Position numbers and translations under genes: made by a program. Shown here one piece after another: positions 15,242-16,321 of a stretch of 16,321 nt of DNA (the first letter of the stretch is position 1; each line of letters begins with the position of its first letter). This DNA is from an uncultured Muribaculaceae bacterium (GTDB lineage: Bacteria > Bacteroidota > Bacteroidia > Bacteroidales > Muribaculaceae), in NCBI GenBank assembly GCA_910587475.1, contig CAJUMR010000047.1, positions 1-16,321 of the forward strand. The letters are read 5' to 3'. The notes below the pieces were generated by a model that saw only the letters and a list, made by a program, of their open reading frames with translations, was not told the DNA's origin and ran no database searches.

Positions 15242-15457
15242 AACATACGAAATAATTTGCAAAACAGGGTATGGACGGTGTATATTTGCAGATTGATAAT
15301 ACTCTAATCCTCAACCGCAATGCTGAATCCTTGCACTATAAAGCCAAATTGCACTGCAGTAGGTTCGCGACCTGTCGCGAACGCTGGGCGGACGACCGGC
15401 GTGTGGTACCGTCGTGGCGGTTGTGACAGGTCACAACCCTACAATTTTGCAGGGCGG
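15242..15457 (+). repeat. Full-length dispersed element: promoter, leader frame, REP doublet
   Basis: A 216-bp unit that contains both the segment shared with 13321-13414 and the segment shared with 14161-14300, overlapping by 18 bases. Order: promoter (15256-15288); ATG of a leader frame (15320); REP doublet (15359-15442) with the two inverted palindromes; right flank TGCAGGGC. The leader frame runs 49 codons to TGA at 15467-15469. One base of the outer 8-bp stem differs from the copy at 14194. The element stands upstream of the lipoprotein gene at 15529. Confidence 0.9.
15256..15288 (+). promoter_or_regulatory. Repeat-borne promoter, copy 2
   Basis: TTTG (15256-15259), 21 nt, TATATTTG (15281-15288), the same boxes and spacing as 13335-13367. 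Transcription would start near 15295, cross the REP doublet and reach the lipoprotein gene at 15529 with a leader of about 235 nt. Confidence 0.75.
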
Positions 15458-15468
15458 CCTATAGTCTG

Positions 15469-15511
15469 AATATTGGTAAAATCAGACGTTATGAGCAATA
15501 AAACCAATATT
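15469..15511 (+). other. Inverted repeat before the lipoprotein gene
   Basis: AATATTGGT (15469-15477) and ACCAATATT (15503-15511) are exact inverted repeats separated by 25 nt, with TT and CC following. It lies 17 nt before the ATG at 15529. It could be an operator or a leader hairpin; the T run is too short for a confident terminator. Confidence 0.4.
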
Positions 15512-15528
15512 TTCCTAACAGAGCAAAT

Positions 15529-16164
15529 ATGAATAGACATATAATATTATTAACAATTGCTGCGGTGTCAGTGCTTGTGGCATGTAGAGGGAATACCTCA
15601 GGAGTTAAAATTGCTTGTGCGCAAAATTATGTTGACTATAGCGCAGTATATGAGGATTCTATATTTCATTTTAAACGATTTGATATAAAGTCGAATGAAT
15701 TGGGTATATATAGAATGGATAACCGGATCGGCATAGTAAACAGTCTTGATTCATTCAAAATCTTGAACGAGACTTGCGACACAATATATGAGGTATGGTA
15801 TGAAGGTAATGGAATGAGATCTTTTGCTTATATCAAGACAGGTAAAGGCGAGATCGGCATATCGTATCGTAGAGGGACGCCGGTGTATACATTGAACCCT
15901 TCATGGATGAGAGAGGATTATTACTATCGCCAACCCAATGAAAGTCTATTGTCAGAAGGAATCGTTTCCAATCCCGATTCGGTTATGATGGCAAACCTGT
16001 ATAAGTGGGACATTGAAGCTGTGGCTGATTTCTTTAAGACTGCGATGTCGAAATACTATGCAATAGAGGCTTGGAAATATGTGGTTAACAATGGCACTAT
16101 ATGCAACATAGAGCACATCTATGTCGCAAACAGTCCCTATGAGTGGAATTTCTATCCGAGCTAA
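15529..16164 (+). CDS. Lipoprotein of unknown function
   Basis: A 211-residue lipoprotein, not recognised as a family. The signal peptide MNRHIILLTIAAVSVLVAC ends in the lipobox LVAC (Cys19); the following RGNT lacks the acidic surface-export pattern seen in the Sus lipoproteins, so periplasmic anchoring is more likely. The mature part is rich in Tyr and acidic residues; its middle looks beta-rich (GIYRMDNRIGIVNS, YEVWYEGNG) and a helical segment follows (IEAVADFFKTAMSKYYAIEAWKYV). Codon use is AT-rich (a sampled line was about 23% GC). It is not related to the similarly sized secreted protein at 13528. The repeat-borne promoter at 15256-15288 is the best visible promoter, and a decayed repeat copy follows downstream. 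Confidence 0.75.
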   Translation: MNRHIILLTIAAVSVLVACRGNTSGVKIACAQNYVDYSAVYEDSIFHFKRFDIKSNELGIYRMDNRIGIVNSLDSFKILNETCDTIYEVWYEGNGMRSFAYIKTGKGEIGISYRRGTPVYTLNPSWMREDYYYRQPNESLLSEGIVSNPDSVMMANLYKWDIEAVADFFKTAMSKYYAIEAWKYVVNNGTICNIEHIYVANSPYEWNFYPS

Positions 16165-16212
16165 ATCATTATATGTTATTATACAATTCCTTAAATGACG
16201 ATTGTTATAAAG

Positions 16213-16280
16213 TTTCGACTTGGGGTGGACGATCGGCGTGTGGCACTGCAGTGGAGGTCGTAACAAGTCACGACCCAATG
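16213..16280 (+). repeat. Decayed partial copy of the REP-doublet half
   Basis: Bases 16228-16246 (GACGATCGGCGTGTGGCAC) are identical to part of the element at 14161-14300. The flanks are diverged but keep a near-palindrome, GGTCGTAAC-AA-GTCACGACC. The first palindrome is missing. It follows the lipoprotein gene by about 50 nt. Confidence 0.7.
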
Positions 16281-16321
16281 CTGTTTACTTAAGAGCGAAA
16301 ATAAATAAGCGGACATAACCA

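Larger units (their letters stand above)
14943..15528. other. Gene-free region with decayed and intact copies of the dispersed element
   Basis: No credible gene is seen in these 586 bases. They hold a decayed remnant at 14977-15011, about 230 bases of AT-rich sequence with no recognised motif, the full dispersed element (15242-15457), and an inverted repeat at 15469-15511 just before the lipoprotein gene. Confidence 0.7.

Noticed and set aside
13321..16321. CRISPR array, integron attC sites or an insertion sequence as explanation of the repeats
   Set aside because: Copies are few, far apart, unequal in length and separated by whole genes; no transposase, integrase or cas gene is present. attC-like folding cannot be excluded but the bottom-strand core motifs are not evident.

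Overview
The window reads as chromosomal DNA of a Bacteroidales bacterium. I think Muribaculaceae (former S24-7) is most likely, because of the fairly GC-rich coding with strong C/G-ending codon bias, but the family is inferred. Supporting signs are a SusC/SusD/SusE/SusF-type locus, lipoproteins with acidic residues after the lipobox cysteine, no Shine-Dalgarno sequences, Bacteroidetes-type promoters (TTTG, about 20 nt, TAnnTTTG), and Bacteroidetes-specific families (DUF4199; probably DUF6452 and DUF6048).

Layout: (1) 1-7372, plus strand: the distal part of a glycan-uptake operon. It holds a 5'-truncated SusC transporter, a SusD glycan-binding lipoprotein, and two modular SusE- and SusF-like surface lipoproteins separated by a REP-like palindromic element. 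A strong terminator follows. No glycoside hydrolase is visible, so the glycan cannot be named. (2) 7373-9430, plus: a promoter, acpP and fabF (fatty-acid synthesis), closed by a hairpin that can terminate from both sides. (3) 13218-9448, minus: a compact five-gene envelope operon in the order DUF4199-like membrane protein, GT2 polyprenyl-phosphate-type glycosyltransferase, DUF6452-like lipoprotein, DUF6048-like beta-barrel protein, SDR oxidoreductase. Two of its junctions are 4-nt ATGA overlaps, and its promoter lies at 13244-13274. (4) 13321-16321, plus: an AT-rich accessory block of unrecognised genes: a secreted protein, an overlapping pair of small membrane proteins, and a lipoprotein. Copies or fragments of one dispersed element lie between these genes.

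The most interesting part is region 4. The full element (15242-15457, 216 bp) combines a complete Bacteroidetes-type promoter, a short leader reading frame, and an inverted pair of REP-like palindromes. Its 5' part recurs alone at 13321-13414 and its 3' part alone at 14161-14300. These two halves lie on either side of one gene and together rebuild the full element, as if that gene had been inserted into a copy. Decayed remnants lie at 14977-15011 and 16213-16280, and a related REP pair sits between the SusE and SusF genes. I read this as REP-punctuated accessory cassettes with a portable promoter. Whether the element is mobilised, and by what, cannot be decided from this window.
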